A DNA stretch of 22,946 nt from Haplomitrium mnioides (Eukaryota > Marchantiophyta > Haplomitriopsida > Calobryales). Shown here one piece after another: positions 6,766 to 16,920 of the stretch. The notes beneath the pieces are model-generated. The model had not been told where the DNA came from and searched no databases. It was given only the letters and a program-made list of their open reading frames with translations. Made by a program: the position numbers and the translations under genes. The stretch is taken from assembly GCA_049999725.1 (NCBI GenBank), contig JBNGIS010035570.1:1-22946 (forward strand), in the 5' to 3' direction. Position 1 is the stretch's first letter. Each line of letters opens with the position of its first letter.

Positions 6766-9700
6766 TTGTAAGGCTACAAACAATAATACAAGTAATACTC
6801 TAGTGTTAGAGAACATTATCATCAACTCTGAAAATTTTGCTTCTTATGAAGGGTACAAGTGTTGTGTCATTAAAAACCTCTCATGCTTGTGCAAAGGAAA
6901 AAAGAACAACCACATGGAATGTGCATAAAAATAGAAATCTGAATGATAAATAGTTGGTGTCATGAATCCAGTAGCCTTGATGATATGCGGAGGCCTTTCC
7001 CTTGTAGTGGGCTTGATGTACTACTAGAGTCAAGGGTTTTGTAAACAAATTTGTCGTGTTGTCATTTCCAACAAAGCCTACACTTGAAGTGTGTCTCCCT
7101 ACTGCACATGAGTAAAAGGAAAATTTGGAGCAATGTGTTTGATTTTGTCACCTTTGATGAGCCTTTTAGAAACATGTTCAATACATGCAAAGTTATCTCT
7201 AAGAAAAGTAGTAGAGTAAGATAACCTTGCAAACCACATTGCAAATTGATACGGTAGATCATTCATCACAGCTTTAGGCATTTCCTAAAAGCCTCATACA
7301 AGGCAATTATTTTAGCATGATTGGAAGAGGTATAGGTTTATGTCTATTTAGTGCTCTCTTATGAAATCTCTATTGTACCATATAGGAATACATAAATGGT
7401 TTGTGACTTGGCATCTTTTGGATCTGATAAGTATACAACATTTGTGTAACCTATGAAGGTGTGGTCAATATTCTTGGGATAAAGCACTCCCATATTTATT
7501 GATTCTTTGAAGACATCTCAAAATCCTTTTGATGTCATTTCAATGGCAGATAGTCAGTTGTAAACTATATCTAGCAAGTAAGTTCACAACAAATGAGATG
7601 TCAAATTTGGTTTGGTTGACCAAAAACATTAAAACTTCTATTGTTGAGAGAAACAAATTTCTTTGATCCAAGTAAGGGCTCATTCTTAAATCTATTCTTG
7701 AATATATCTTTATCTTTATTCAAAAATCTGATCTCCACATGAGAAGTAATTGGATGAGCTTTTTCCATATTGAATTGGTAAAGTACCTTCTTAGTGTAGG
7801 TAATTTCATATAGAAGTATGTCATCTTCAAAGTGCTCAAATTGTATGCTTCAATAGTAATTAGCTTGTACCAAATCTTTTTAGTGCCAAAGACTCTCAAC
7901 CCATGCAAAGAACACTCTTATTTCACTTATGGGGGCTGGTTATTGGCACGTTTGGTCAACACCTACAAACATACAAGGGCATTTGCAGTAGGTAAATGTG
8001 ATTGTATCACTTGCATAAGATTGTTGAATGTACATGGAATCTCTTCGAGAGTTTTTTCTAGTCTTCCTAGCCTCACCTTCATATTGTCTCATCCTTTGGT
8101 CATTCCAAAAAGTAGACAAAGTCTACCACTCAATTCATCCTTTGCAAGTCTATCCAAACTTTTTCCTTCAAATGATTGTGGGAAAATGTTCTCAAAGAAG
8201 CAACATTTAGCAAATCTAGCTTGAAAAACATTAGTTGTAGATAGTTTGAGATAGAAAATTAAAGATGGAGAATTTTTTCCAACGTATAAACCTTTTTCTC
8301 TTTGAGTGCTCATCTTATTATACTTGAGTATTAATATTGAGACTAATAATTGACAACTGAATGTGCAAAATTGAGATATATCAAGGTCAATTACAAAAGC
8401 CAACTAGTGTTGGGTCACGGAGTTGAATGTAGATGGGTAGTCTTTAAGCAAAGATGTTGCGTGTAGAACTACATGACCCCAAGCTAAAATAAATAACTTT
8501 ATTTGCATAAAAAAGATCTTGTCCTAGTCTATCATGTCAATGTTCAAATAATGGCTTTTCCTATGCATCCATATAAAAGACCTATAATTGAGTAAGATCA
8601 AAAATTAAGAAAAAAGAAAATGGTGTTTATTTTTTTTTCATGCCATCCAAAGTCTTTTGTTAAATGTGGAGGACCTCATGGTGTTTTTTGGTGGTGGTAT
8701 GAATATGATAACCATTGTCTCTAATTTCTTTAACGTTGATTAGGTTTCGAGTTGCATTAGGTGTATAGATAGTTTTTTTGATGTTCATGGTTGTACTATG
8801 GGGTAAAACAATCTTGGCTGGTCTATGTTCTTCTTCTATTTGATTGGTTCTCATAATAGTGATCATCTACCTATGAGAAGGAGAAATATCTAAGAAATAA
8901 TTCCTAAACTTTAAAATAGTATGTGTGGTTCTACTATCAATCATGTATGGCTTGAAGCTTTTTAAAGGTGAAGTATCAGATATGTATTGTGTCATATATG
9001 TCTCAAAAACAATTTTCTTCTTCTTGTACTCTTCCAAGCAATCCTCCTTCTCTAAGAATGTTCTATGTATCTCAAGTTCATCATAGCTCTTACTTCTTCT
9101 GTATAGTATCACCATATATGAGAATTTCCTACATAATTTCTGAGACCTTTAGTTTTACATGTGAAGCATATTACAATGTTTGGATTGTTGTCTTCACGTT
9201 GTGTTTAGTTGCTCACATAATTATATGTGGTTTTTCCTCCTTTGTTGGACCTGAAACTTGTCCATTCGTGACCACCACGCCCTCTGCCTCTCTCCATGAA
9301 ACCTTGATATCTGCATGCTCTAAAACCTCTTCCTCCTCTTAAAGACAACCCTCATTTTTTGTGTGCAAAACCTATGCTTGGGTTCCATCTTTTGTTGGTA
9401 GGAATCCCAAAATTGTTTTCAATGTTGCGGGCTATGAGAGGAGTGGAAAGAGGCTCTAGAGGTGGGTGTTGGCATTCTTGAGTAGCAACTCTTGATGCTT
9501 TACAACCAAGAGTATGTGTACATTGAGTTCAGATTATTTTGTAAATTTCATGTTTCTATGTAGGGCTGCAAGGATAATGTTGGTAGGATGGAAGGTTGAC
9601 ATAGTTTTTTTCAAAGTTTTCATCATCGTCTACAAGTTGTCTTTATAGAGCTAACTGTGATATAATCATGAATAACTTACTATTGTAATTATCAATGGAT

Positions 9701-10018
9701 GTATGATCTTGCACTCTCACATTAACCCAATCATTTATAGCCCTTGAGAGGTGGATGTTCTTATGATGGTCAAATTTGTCTTTGAGTTGCCCACATAATT
9801 CTTGGGTTGTATTCACTGAGGTATTGTGTCACATGAGGATCTCTTAGATGATGCCTTAGTAGGACTAAGGCTTATGCTATCTATTGGAGAGTAGCACATT
9901 CATCTGTGACAATTGTGTCTTATAGGTCTTTAGATGCGAGATGGGCTTTTGCATCTAAACACCAAGAGAGGTTTTGCTCTTTATTTATAGTAAGTGCCTT
10001 GAAGCTTAATTTCTCCAT
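6766..10018 (-). pseudogene. Ty1/copia gag-pol remnant
   Basis: Read right to left on the minus strand. Gag starts at ATG 10018 (M-E-K-L-S-F-K-A-L, then W-C-L-D-A-K-A-H-L, the copia gag N-terminus) and passes through a degenerate C-F-T-C zinc-knuckle remnant (~9170). A protease and GAG-pre-integrase segment follows (Y-M-I-D-S-R-T-T-H-T-I-L near 8930; N-A-T-R-N-L and H-E-V-L-H at 8660-8770). Then come integrase C-terminal pieces (I-Y-V-G-like start near 8280, H-L-P-T-A-N-A near 7990), reverse transcriptase C-terminal pieces (Y-T-K-K-V-L-Y-Q-F-N-M near 7780) and RNase H (Y-L-S-D-P-K near 7425). The reverse transcriptase core with its Y-x-D-D site and most of the integrase core are missing, so there are large internal deletions (one near 7910-7990). 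Stops and frame changes occur throughout. Confidence 0.8.
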
Positions 10019-10319
10019 AACATTTAGTCTACTACAAATGAAAGGTTCTTAAATTCAAAATTCTTTGTACTAGATTGCATTCCGAAATCAAGTTGTGTCA
10101 ACTCAGCAAAATCTCATGAAATATATGAAATTTCTAAATGCATGATCTTTAGAGCCAAAAGTGTTGCCAAATTAATCAAACTCAAACTTTCCTAGCAAAT
10201 GCTTAATAAGTTATATTGTACACTTGCATTTTTATCTCAAAATAAGAGTTTCAAACAATTTTCTTTGTCACAACATATTACTTCCAACGAGTTTCCTTGT
10301 TAAGACTTCTTCTTCTCTT

Positions 10320-10710
10320 TCAATTTTTGTGTTGTAAAAAAACTCTCTTTTTTGCTACCAAATTTTGTTTTTTCAAGCAATTATCTTCTGTTCTACCATA
10401 TTTGTTTTCATCGAATAGGTAGCTCTTTGGCTACAAATTTTTGTTTTGTTGAGCAAATATCTTCAGTTTTAGATCTTTGTCTTCCACAATTGACTTCTGA
10501 ACTAATTTGGTTGACTATAAATTGTTGTTTTCTATAAATTTAAAAAAAAAACCTTTGAATTGATTTCATTAGCTACAGATTTTTGTCTTCCAAAAACAAA
10601 TATTTGAACTGATTTCCTTGGCTATAAATTTTGGTCTTCTGCAAATAGATCTTTGAACCAATTTTGGTCAAATATGGTTTTCAACATTTTTTTCTTCCAC
10701 AAACAGATCT
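10320..10710. repeat. Degenerate tandem repeat in the copia 5' leader
   Basis: About six to seven units of roughly 50-65 bp share the pattern 'TTTGAACTGATTTCCTTGGCTA' (18-20-base core), then 'TAAATTTTTGTCTTC', then a short purine-rich spacer. They lie between the gag start (10018, minus) and the point where a 5' LTR would be expected, but no second LTR like that at 6754 is visible. The AT-rich units are too diverged to give an exact period. Confidence 0.5.
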
Positions 10711-11480
10711 TTCAACTCAGAAATAATTTGCAGCCTACATTTAAATAGCAACTATTAAAGAATCTAGAAATTGATGTCATTCAAGGGAACAAAACCTCTA
10801 GCAATGAATCTGGAGTTAAATAAGAAAGATTTTATTTTTCATCAAAGGAATCTCCTTCTCATCATCCAACTCTTGAGAATCTCGTTTTTTTTTTATATAT
10901 TTTTTTTTTACTTTTAAGTTTGATTCCTTATTGGTCATTTCTTCATTACATTAAAGAAAGAAACATTTTGTGATGGAGAATGGATCACAATGAACAAAGA
11001 AACGCCATCAAGAAATTGAAATGCCCATGGACTTCAAGCAAGTATTTCAAAGCCTTGGTGCACTTGGGCTTTACCTCAAATTTTCTATTTATTTTTTAGA
11101 TAATTAATTTGTAGTGGGATCATATCTTTGCACACACAAAGTGATAACGACATATGTAATTTGAAAATGTATTAATTTTGAAAATTGTTGGAAAATTGCG
11201 GCTTTAGAATATTTTCTAACCATGTTGCTCGTTTATTTGAAAACAAAAGACATAATTTTTGGTCTTTTGATTGAGTTTGATGTTTTCAAGATTTTTACAA
11301 AACTAGGAGCTTCATTATATTTTGCATGCAAATTTTTCATTTCTATCAAACAAACTTGTTGAAGACTCCAAAAATCAAGCTAAATTCTTTGTTTTGAACT
11401 TAAGCATCGTTTTTGCTAAGAAATAATGTGCCAATTTGTGAGCTATATTTATAGTTCATGTTTTGAGTAGTTTCTTCTTG
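10711..11480. other. Unassigned AT-rich DNA, possibly the eroded 5' part of element B
   Basis: No coding similarity is recognised. One weak hint is CCCATGGACTTCAAGC at about 11026-11041, which resembles a half unit of the palindromic array found in introns of copy A; this would suit intron 2 of copy B. Otherwise nothing stands out. Confidence 0.35.
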
Positions 11481-12795
11481 GTTCATAAAAGAGGTTGTTT
11501 GAAGCGTCAACTCGAGAAAAAGTTGGCTACTACAACAAAAGAGAAGAAAAAGACCAAGGCTGTCGAGAGGGCAAATGAGGAGCAAGACCAAGCTCCAACC
11601 TTGGTCTCATATCTCCGAACTTTCTTGCTATTAAGACAAAAGGCAAGGGAGTGGAAAATCAAGTAGTAGAGTTGAGATATTTTCCCCAATTTTGAGGGAG
11701 ACATAGATGTAAAGGAGGAATATTTGCAGTCCTTTGTCAATGAACTCAATGTGGTCTATTATAGAATCCTCGGAGAGTCTAATACAAGACAACCCAAGGG
11801 GTTAATCGAACCTTAAAATTTAACATTGGCAATTGCCAACATTCCTTATGAGTACAACATAATTAAGCAAAATAAACATGATGATTTCAAGCCCTTTTCA
11901 AGGGATAACATTTTTAACATGGTGTCATTATGTGAAGTAACAACAATATTGAATTTTTGTTCATTTTTTATTATTCATTCCTCCGAACAGCTCTACATTG
12001 TGGAGGATACTTTTTTGGAGATTTAGTGAATGATTGATCATAACATCTGGTGAGTCATTGTTGTAGCTAGTTTTCTATGTCTGTTTGTTATGTTTGTTTG
12101 TATATGATTTTTTTTGCTTCATTGTTATGTCTGAATATTTTGAGAGCATTGCAGCATAGAGAAAAGCAATATCCACCACTCAGGTGGTTCTAGGAAAGTA
12201 CACGCGTAGGATTTCAGAACAATGGGTTACTAGACTATGGAAGGCAAGAGACACAAGAAGATACTTAACGTTTGGATTGATGAGGCCACTAAAAGACAAT
12301 GCCAAATAGTGCACTCATTTTTCAGTTGCATTGAGATTTTCGCAAAGCTTAGAAAATGCAAGAGATGATGCTTATATAATTGTTTATCATAAGTATTATA
12401 TGGTTAATAAATTTTTATTGGTCATTTGTCTTTAAAGCAACACTAATTTTAGACCTTTGCTCTAATTCAATCACTAGCATAGTATGTGCTTTGAGATTAA
12501 TGAGTATTGATGTAAAACATGATCGACAATAGTCTATTTATACTTTAAAACATGTTTTGATGATGGCTTCATTGTTATATGATATAACTAAATCTCAATC
12601 TATTAACACTTACCATATGAGCCTATTCTTTATGATACATCAAGTGCATCTAAAGACTTGTTTATGATCTTGGGGGCTCAAAAGTCTTGCCTTGATTTAG
12701 CTACAGATGTAGATAGTAAGCCTTTGCAAATATTAGTAAGAGAAGAAAACATATGTTCTCAAGAGAAAAAGATTGATGAGGAGGCCACATATTGA
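11481..12795 (+). pseudogene. DNA methyltransferase domain, copy B (decayed)
   Basis: Exon 3 (to 12049) aligns with copy A throughout: basic K-R-Q-L-E-K-K-L-A start, the T-L-V-S-Y segment, K-A-R-E-W-K (11641-11658), then L-A-I-A-N-I-P-Y with motif IV at 11835-11849 and P-F-S-R-D-N-I-F-N-M-V-S. Intron 12050-12159 is at the conserved I-W site. Exon 4 begins with K-S-N-I-H-H-S-G-G-S and holds the motif I region as L-D-L-C-S-N-S in one frame (~12450), where the glycines of G-S-G-T are lost. It ends with a TGA at 12793-12795. Many stops (for example 11665, 11813, 12026) show it is dead. It is clearly more diverged than A and C, but uniquely keeps the tyrosine of motif IV. Confidence 0.65.
12050..12159 (+). 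other. Conserved intron of copy B
   Basis: The donor GTGAGT follows ATCTG and the acceptor CATAG ends at 12159, before AGAAAAGCAATATCCACC, which aligns with the start of exon 4 in copy A. It is a homologous position to intron 3 of A and the intron of C. Confidence 0.6.
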
Positions 12796-12851
12796 TGTTT
12801 GTAATTATTTCAAATATAATTTAAACTTTTTCTTATAAAATGTTGTTGAAG

Positions 12852-13125
12852 TCTATGCTTGCATGGACATTCATGTTTGATTGAATAGATTTTTGATAAA
12901 ATGGAATAATAGTATGCAACTTGCTTGCTTAGAAGTCCATGAGCATTTAAATGTTGTTGATTTGTTTTGAGCTTATGATTATCAAGATGATATGTATAAG
13001 TAGCAAAGTCTACGTGGGCATAGTGACCATTTTTTCTAAGAGAATTTTATAACCACATACATGAAAATTGTTAATGATGAAGTCTATGATCGTACAAACA
13101 ACATTGATTGATTTTGATGTTTAGA

Positions 13126-13202
<77 letters not shown>

Positions 13203-13430
13203 CACAAAGAAGTACTTATTTGATTTTGATTTTAAAAGTGTAAGTTTTGAAGATACACATGCTCAAGTCTATATGTGCATGGTAATTTCTTTTTGATTTT
13301 CATTTTATAAGTAAATACTTGGAAATTAAAAGTGGTGTTGTTCTTTCCTACATAGGTATTCATTCTTTATTTTGATCTTTAAAGCATATGTTTGAAATTT
13401 GTGAATGATGAATTCCATGCACGTATATGC
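12852..13430. repeat. ~74-bp-period repeats with palindrome-derived cores in the 3' flank of element B
   Basis: Cores related to TCCATGCGCGCATGGA start at 12852, 12936, 13009, 13083, 13268 and 13414. Steps are 84, 73 and 74 bp, then irregular across the TA tract, then 146 (two periods). Surrounding bases also recur, for example GATGAAGTCTATG and TTTGATTGAAT. It has the layout of subterminal repeats near an element end. Confidence 0.55.
13128..13199. repeat. (TA)n microsatellite, about 36 repeats
   Basis: An uninterrupted alternating TA run of about 72 bp inside the 3' flank of element B. It can form a cruciform and is likely to be length-variable. Confidence 0.98.
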
Positions 13431-13717
13431 ATCTTTGTTTGATTGAATGTGTTTTTTTATAAATTTTGTATGTTTTGATCAATTTTTTATTTTGTTCAAC
13501 TTTTTTAAGAGAAAAAAAATTTAAAAGCACTTTTGAAAAGTTCTCTATATAAACTATTTTTGGAATACAATGTCTATGTAAAATAAGCAATTTAGATGCA
13601 AAGAATATACTTTTTTAGTAAAAAATCATAAGCGTCAAATTGATAATTTCTTATGCTCAATTTTAAAGATCAACTTTTGTGAGTGTCAAATGAAATAACA
13701 ACTCACTAGCGATTGTT

Positions 13718-15088
13718 TTTGGTGGTTGATAACAAACTCATCAATTGGTTGATAGAATTTGATAAACTCACTAGAAGGCTTGCATATTGGGCATTGTTGT
13801 TGCAAAAGTATGGCTGCTAGATGGTCCATAAACATTGTGCTACTAACTTGGATGCAAGTGAACTAAACCCATTCACAATCTAGCATAATGAGATTGTGTG
13901 CCTTGGCATGAGGAGTCAGATAAGGAGATGGTGTTAGACTAGCATGTATCTGCCTTTCTTTTTTGGATGCCAGTTTGGAGTTGGTTGGTGGCTGCTCCTC
14001 TTAAAGGAGTTGATAATGAGATCTTAATAAGAGACAAAATTGGAAATTCCACCATGGAAAAGAATATCCACAATGATGAGTAGGTGTTGGATGGAGTACT
14101 TTCTCACATGTTTTTTAAGTGGCTTGCTTGATGCCAAAGAAAGAGACATAGTCCAATAATGAGCTAAGAGATTCATGTAGGAAGGAGCTAAAGTTTTGAG
14201 AATTCAGAATGATGGTAAGGTACATATAGTGCTAAAATGTGTGCAATGTCTTGCATTAAAGGAGTGAGACTATGAGAAGTTGGGACATTTTGATGTGAAG
14301 TATACATAAAGCTTGTTGCAGACACAAAATTGGTGGCAAGGCATGACCACTAATGTGCAGCAATGGGTAGCCAAGTGTGTGGTGTGTGACAAAATATGAT
14401 AATCATTCAATGCTACCACTTCTCAATTGCTACCCATTAAGGGTTTGGAATATCATTGAAACCTAGATTTTGTTGGTGTCTTACCTTGATCCATTGCCAC
14501 AATAGATATGTTAGTGATGGTGTAGCATTTCTTCAAGTAGATTGAGCTAGTAGCGTTGCTAGACAACACAAGTAGAGGAGTGGTTGTTGCCTTCTTCGAT
14601 TGAGTATAGAACCATTTTGAAGCATGTGTTGAAGTTTTGATTGATCAAGATACTAAATTTGATGGTGAGCAAGCTCTCTTTGATCATTGTACCACTTCTA
14701 GAGATCATTCTAGGGCATATAGATTAGCGGAGCAAGTGGTTCAAACCATAAAAAGAGTGTTCCACAAGTATCTCTTGCAAACTAGTCACTAAGGAGATTG
14801 GAATCTCCAGTTGTAGTGGTTGGCTATGGGCTACCGTTTTAGTATGCAAGCAACATTAGCATTTTTTTCACCTTATTTCTTACTTTTTGATAAGGAGTCT
14901 AATTTGTTCTTCTCTATTTTTCAAGATGTTGCTATGGTTGTGGATTTGGATGATTTGGGTGCTTGAGTATATGCATATTCAAAGAAAGCACATGTGTTTG
15001 AGAGAGTTATGCCCATGGCTTTTGACAACCTAGCCATTGCCCAACATTGACATACCTTGTCAAGTATGCTACCATCCATGGAGGTAGG
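13718..15088 (+). pseudogene. Ty3/gypsy RNase H-integrase fragment (older element)
   Basis: Starts in mid-RNase H with V-V-D-N-K-L-I-N and D-K-L-T-R-R-L-A-Y-W-A-L-L-L-Q (13725-13810), then a spacer, then integrase. The zinc-finger end is Q-N-W-W-Q-G-M..C-V-V-C-D-K (14320-14395), followed by a core start L-D-F-V-G-V-L-P (~14461), then V-L-I-D-Q-D-T-K-F-D (~14635) with the second catalytic aspartate, T-S-R-D-H-S-R-A and L-A-E-Q-V-V-Q-T-I-K-R (~14690-14760), and a C-terminal part A-F-D-N-L-A-I-A-Q-H (~15015). Stops are frequent. It is bounded on the left by the end of element B and on the right by an LTR at 15089, so both neighbours cut into it. It is a different gypsy lineage from the chromoviruses to its right. 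Confidence 0.75.
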
Positions 15089-15488
15089 TGTAACAGAGCT
15101 CAAAGATCAACTTCCAAATAAGTAACAACTCCAAGAAACTCTAATAGAATTATGCAACCTACATCCAATAAGAAAGTGAAAGCCAAAAGTACAAGCCAAA
15201 TCCAAGCAACCAAAGAGCCAAACCAAATTGAGAGGAACTTCAAAATGAGAAGTAAAGCTATGAAGCCATTCTATTTATACAAGAGAAGAAGGTGTCATCT
15301 TCTTTCTTTCACTTACAAGTTATTTCCAGCTTCAGCCCTGAAAGTGATCTTTATCTTATTTTTCTAAAAGTAACTTCCAAGGTAAGTAATCTCAAAATGA
15401 TTTCAACCCTAAAAGTGACCCTCTACTACTTCCTTCACTCCTCTATATTTTCTTACAAATGGCACAACATCATGCTTATACTATTACA
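15089..15488 (-). repeat. 3' LTR of the minus-strand chromovirus
   Basis: On the minus strand it begins TGTAATAGTATAAG and ends CTCTGTTACA, giving TGTAA..TTACA termini and a length of about 400 bp. It aligns over its whole length with the plus-strand LTR at 20745-21140, with many substitutions. A TATA-like TGTATAAATAG lies at about 15275-15285 (minus). It follows the end of the pol frame (F-E-S-C-N-N-D-K-D). Confidence 0.75.
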
Positions 15489-16920
15489 TAATCATCGCCA
15501 TCTAATTGATAACATCCTTGTCATTATTGCAACTTTCAAATAATTGAATTGCCTCTTGAGCATTCTCAAGGTTTGTCTAAGTAGCAACATAAAGCGGATA
15601 GCATTTCCACAAAATCTTGTATTGAATTTGTCGATGCTGCACTTGGAAATCTTGCAATAAAACTTCCAATTGCGCAAACTTTGCAATACTTTTTTTAAAT
15701 GATCTCAATGCTTAGCTTCAGTTTTACTAAAAGTATGAATGTTGTCCAAGAATACCAAAACTGACTTATCTAATAACTTTACAAAAATTTGATGTATTTG
15801 ATCCATGAATATGGTTAGAGCATTAGTAAGACCGAATGTAGGAATCTTCCACTCAAAATGCCCATATCTTGTACGAAAAGATATCTTTTGCGCATCACTT
15901 AGTTTGATGGAAATTTGCCAATAGCCATTTCAAAGATACATTTTTAGAAAAAAAATCACGCACCACTCAATTTATCCAACAAATCAACAATACATAGTAA
16001 AAGATAAGCATTCTTTACTTTTTGCTTGTTCAAATAGTGATTATTTTTACAAAGACAAAATCCACCATCTTTCTTTGGTACAAAGAATATCAGTACTCTC
16101 CAAGGCAAAGTACTATGCTCAATGAAATTCTTCTCAAGAAGATCCATCATGATCTTGCGAAGCTCTTCCAACTCTTGTGGTGATAATGGGTATATAAGCT
16201 AATCATAAGAAGTACTTCCTAGTATCAACTCAATAAGAAAGGGCATTTCTCGATCACATGGTAACCTTTTTGGAAAATCATCCAAAGACACATCTGCAAA
16301 ATCCTTCAAAATATCATCAATCATTGAGGTCGATACAGATTTCCCTCCCTCCTTATTCAAGTCTACAATAGGCTTGATCCACACAAAAAAGATAGGCAAC
16401 TCTTTCTCCATCAAAGCATTATGTTGAATTGATTTTGGCCTCTTCACCAACGGTTTCATACGCTCCAAAAAAAATTTCTTTCTTTGTAAAGTAACTTGAA
16501 CTTGTTATTTTGTCCAATCAACTTAAGCAGATCAATCTTCAAGCCAAGGCAAGTCTAAAATAATATCATATTGTACTCGTGCAATAACAAAATCCATAGA
16601 TTTTTCATACTCTTTGCCAATCCTTAGAAGAAATGGCTTGTGCCAATGAAGGACTTCATATTTTTGGCCATCGACCATAGTCACAAAACTTCTCCTGATA
16701 AGCAAAGTTTAAGCTTTGATTTTCTTCGTAAAATGTGATGGCATGAAATTTTTAGAGCTTCCATAGCCTTACAACATTCTATAAGAATGCTCATCAACTA
16801 TACCATCTAGATAAAATAAGGCATTTCAAATTCTTGTCAAGCTTTTAGTTCCATTGGAGCTTATCAAGCTCTTAGTAAACTGCTCGAATGCTTTTACTGA
16901 GATTTGTCATTTGTCTGGTT
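15489..16920 (-). pseudogene. Chromovirus pol fragment with internal deletion
   Basis: Minus strand, right to left: protease region (D-G-I-V-D-E-H-S-Y at ~16800, with V-D-G-Q-K at ~16665) and a linker K-S-V-S-T-S-M-I-D-D. Then reverse transcriptase: E-E-L-R-K-I-M-M-D-L-L-E-K, F-V-P-K-K-D-G-G-F, L-N-K-Q-K-V-K-N-A (15960-16170), then Y-G-H-F-E-W-K and V-F-L-D-N (the catalytic L-D-D has become L-D-N, ~15745). Near 15570-15660 it jumps straight to the end of the integrase/chromodomain (E-N-A-Q-E-like, F-E-S-C). RNase H and integrase are therefore deleted. Gag and the 5' LTR are absent: the fragment stops at ~16920, where the opposite-strand copy begins. Confidence 0.75.

Larger units (their letters stand above)
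11481..13717 (+). mobile_element. Element B: second copy of the methyltransferase element, 3' part
   Basis: It contains the exon 3-exon 4 part of the gene, a 3' flank with palindrome-derived repeats and a (TA)n tract, and the right-end sequence TAGCGATTGTT (13707-13717). Directly after it begins the RNase H region of a gypsy element in mid-domain, so B lies within that retrotransposon. The ParB-like exon is absent or unrecognisable. Stop-to-end distance (about 920 bp, including ~72 bp of TA repeat) is close to the 828 bp in copy A. Confidence 0.6.

Noticed and set aside
7832-8224. 130-codon plus-strand open frame
   Set aside because: It overlaps integrase and reverse transcriptase remains of the copia element that read on the minus strand; no plus-strand similarity recognised.
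13108-13296. Open frame with a long I-Y repeat
   Set aside because: It is the translation of the (TA)n microsatellite, not a protein.
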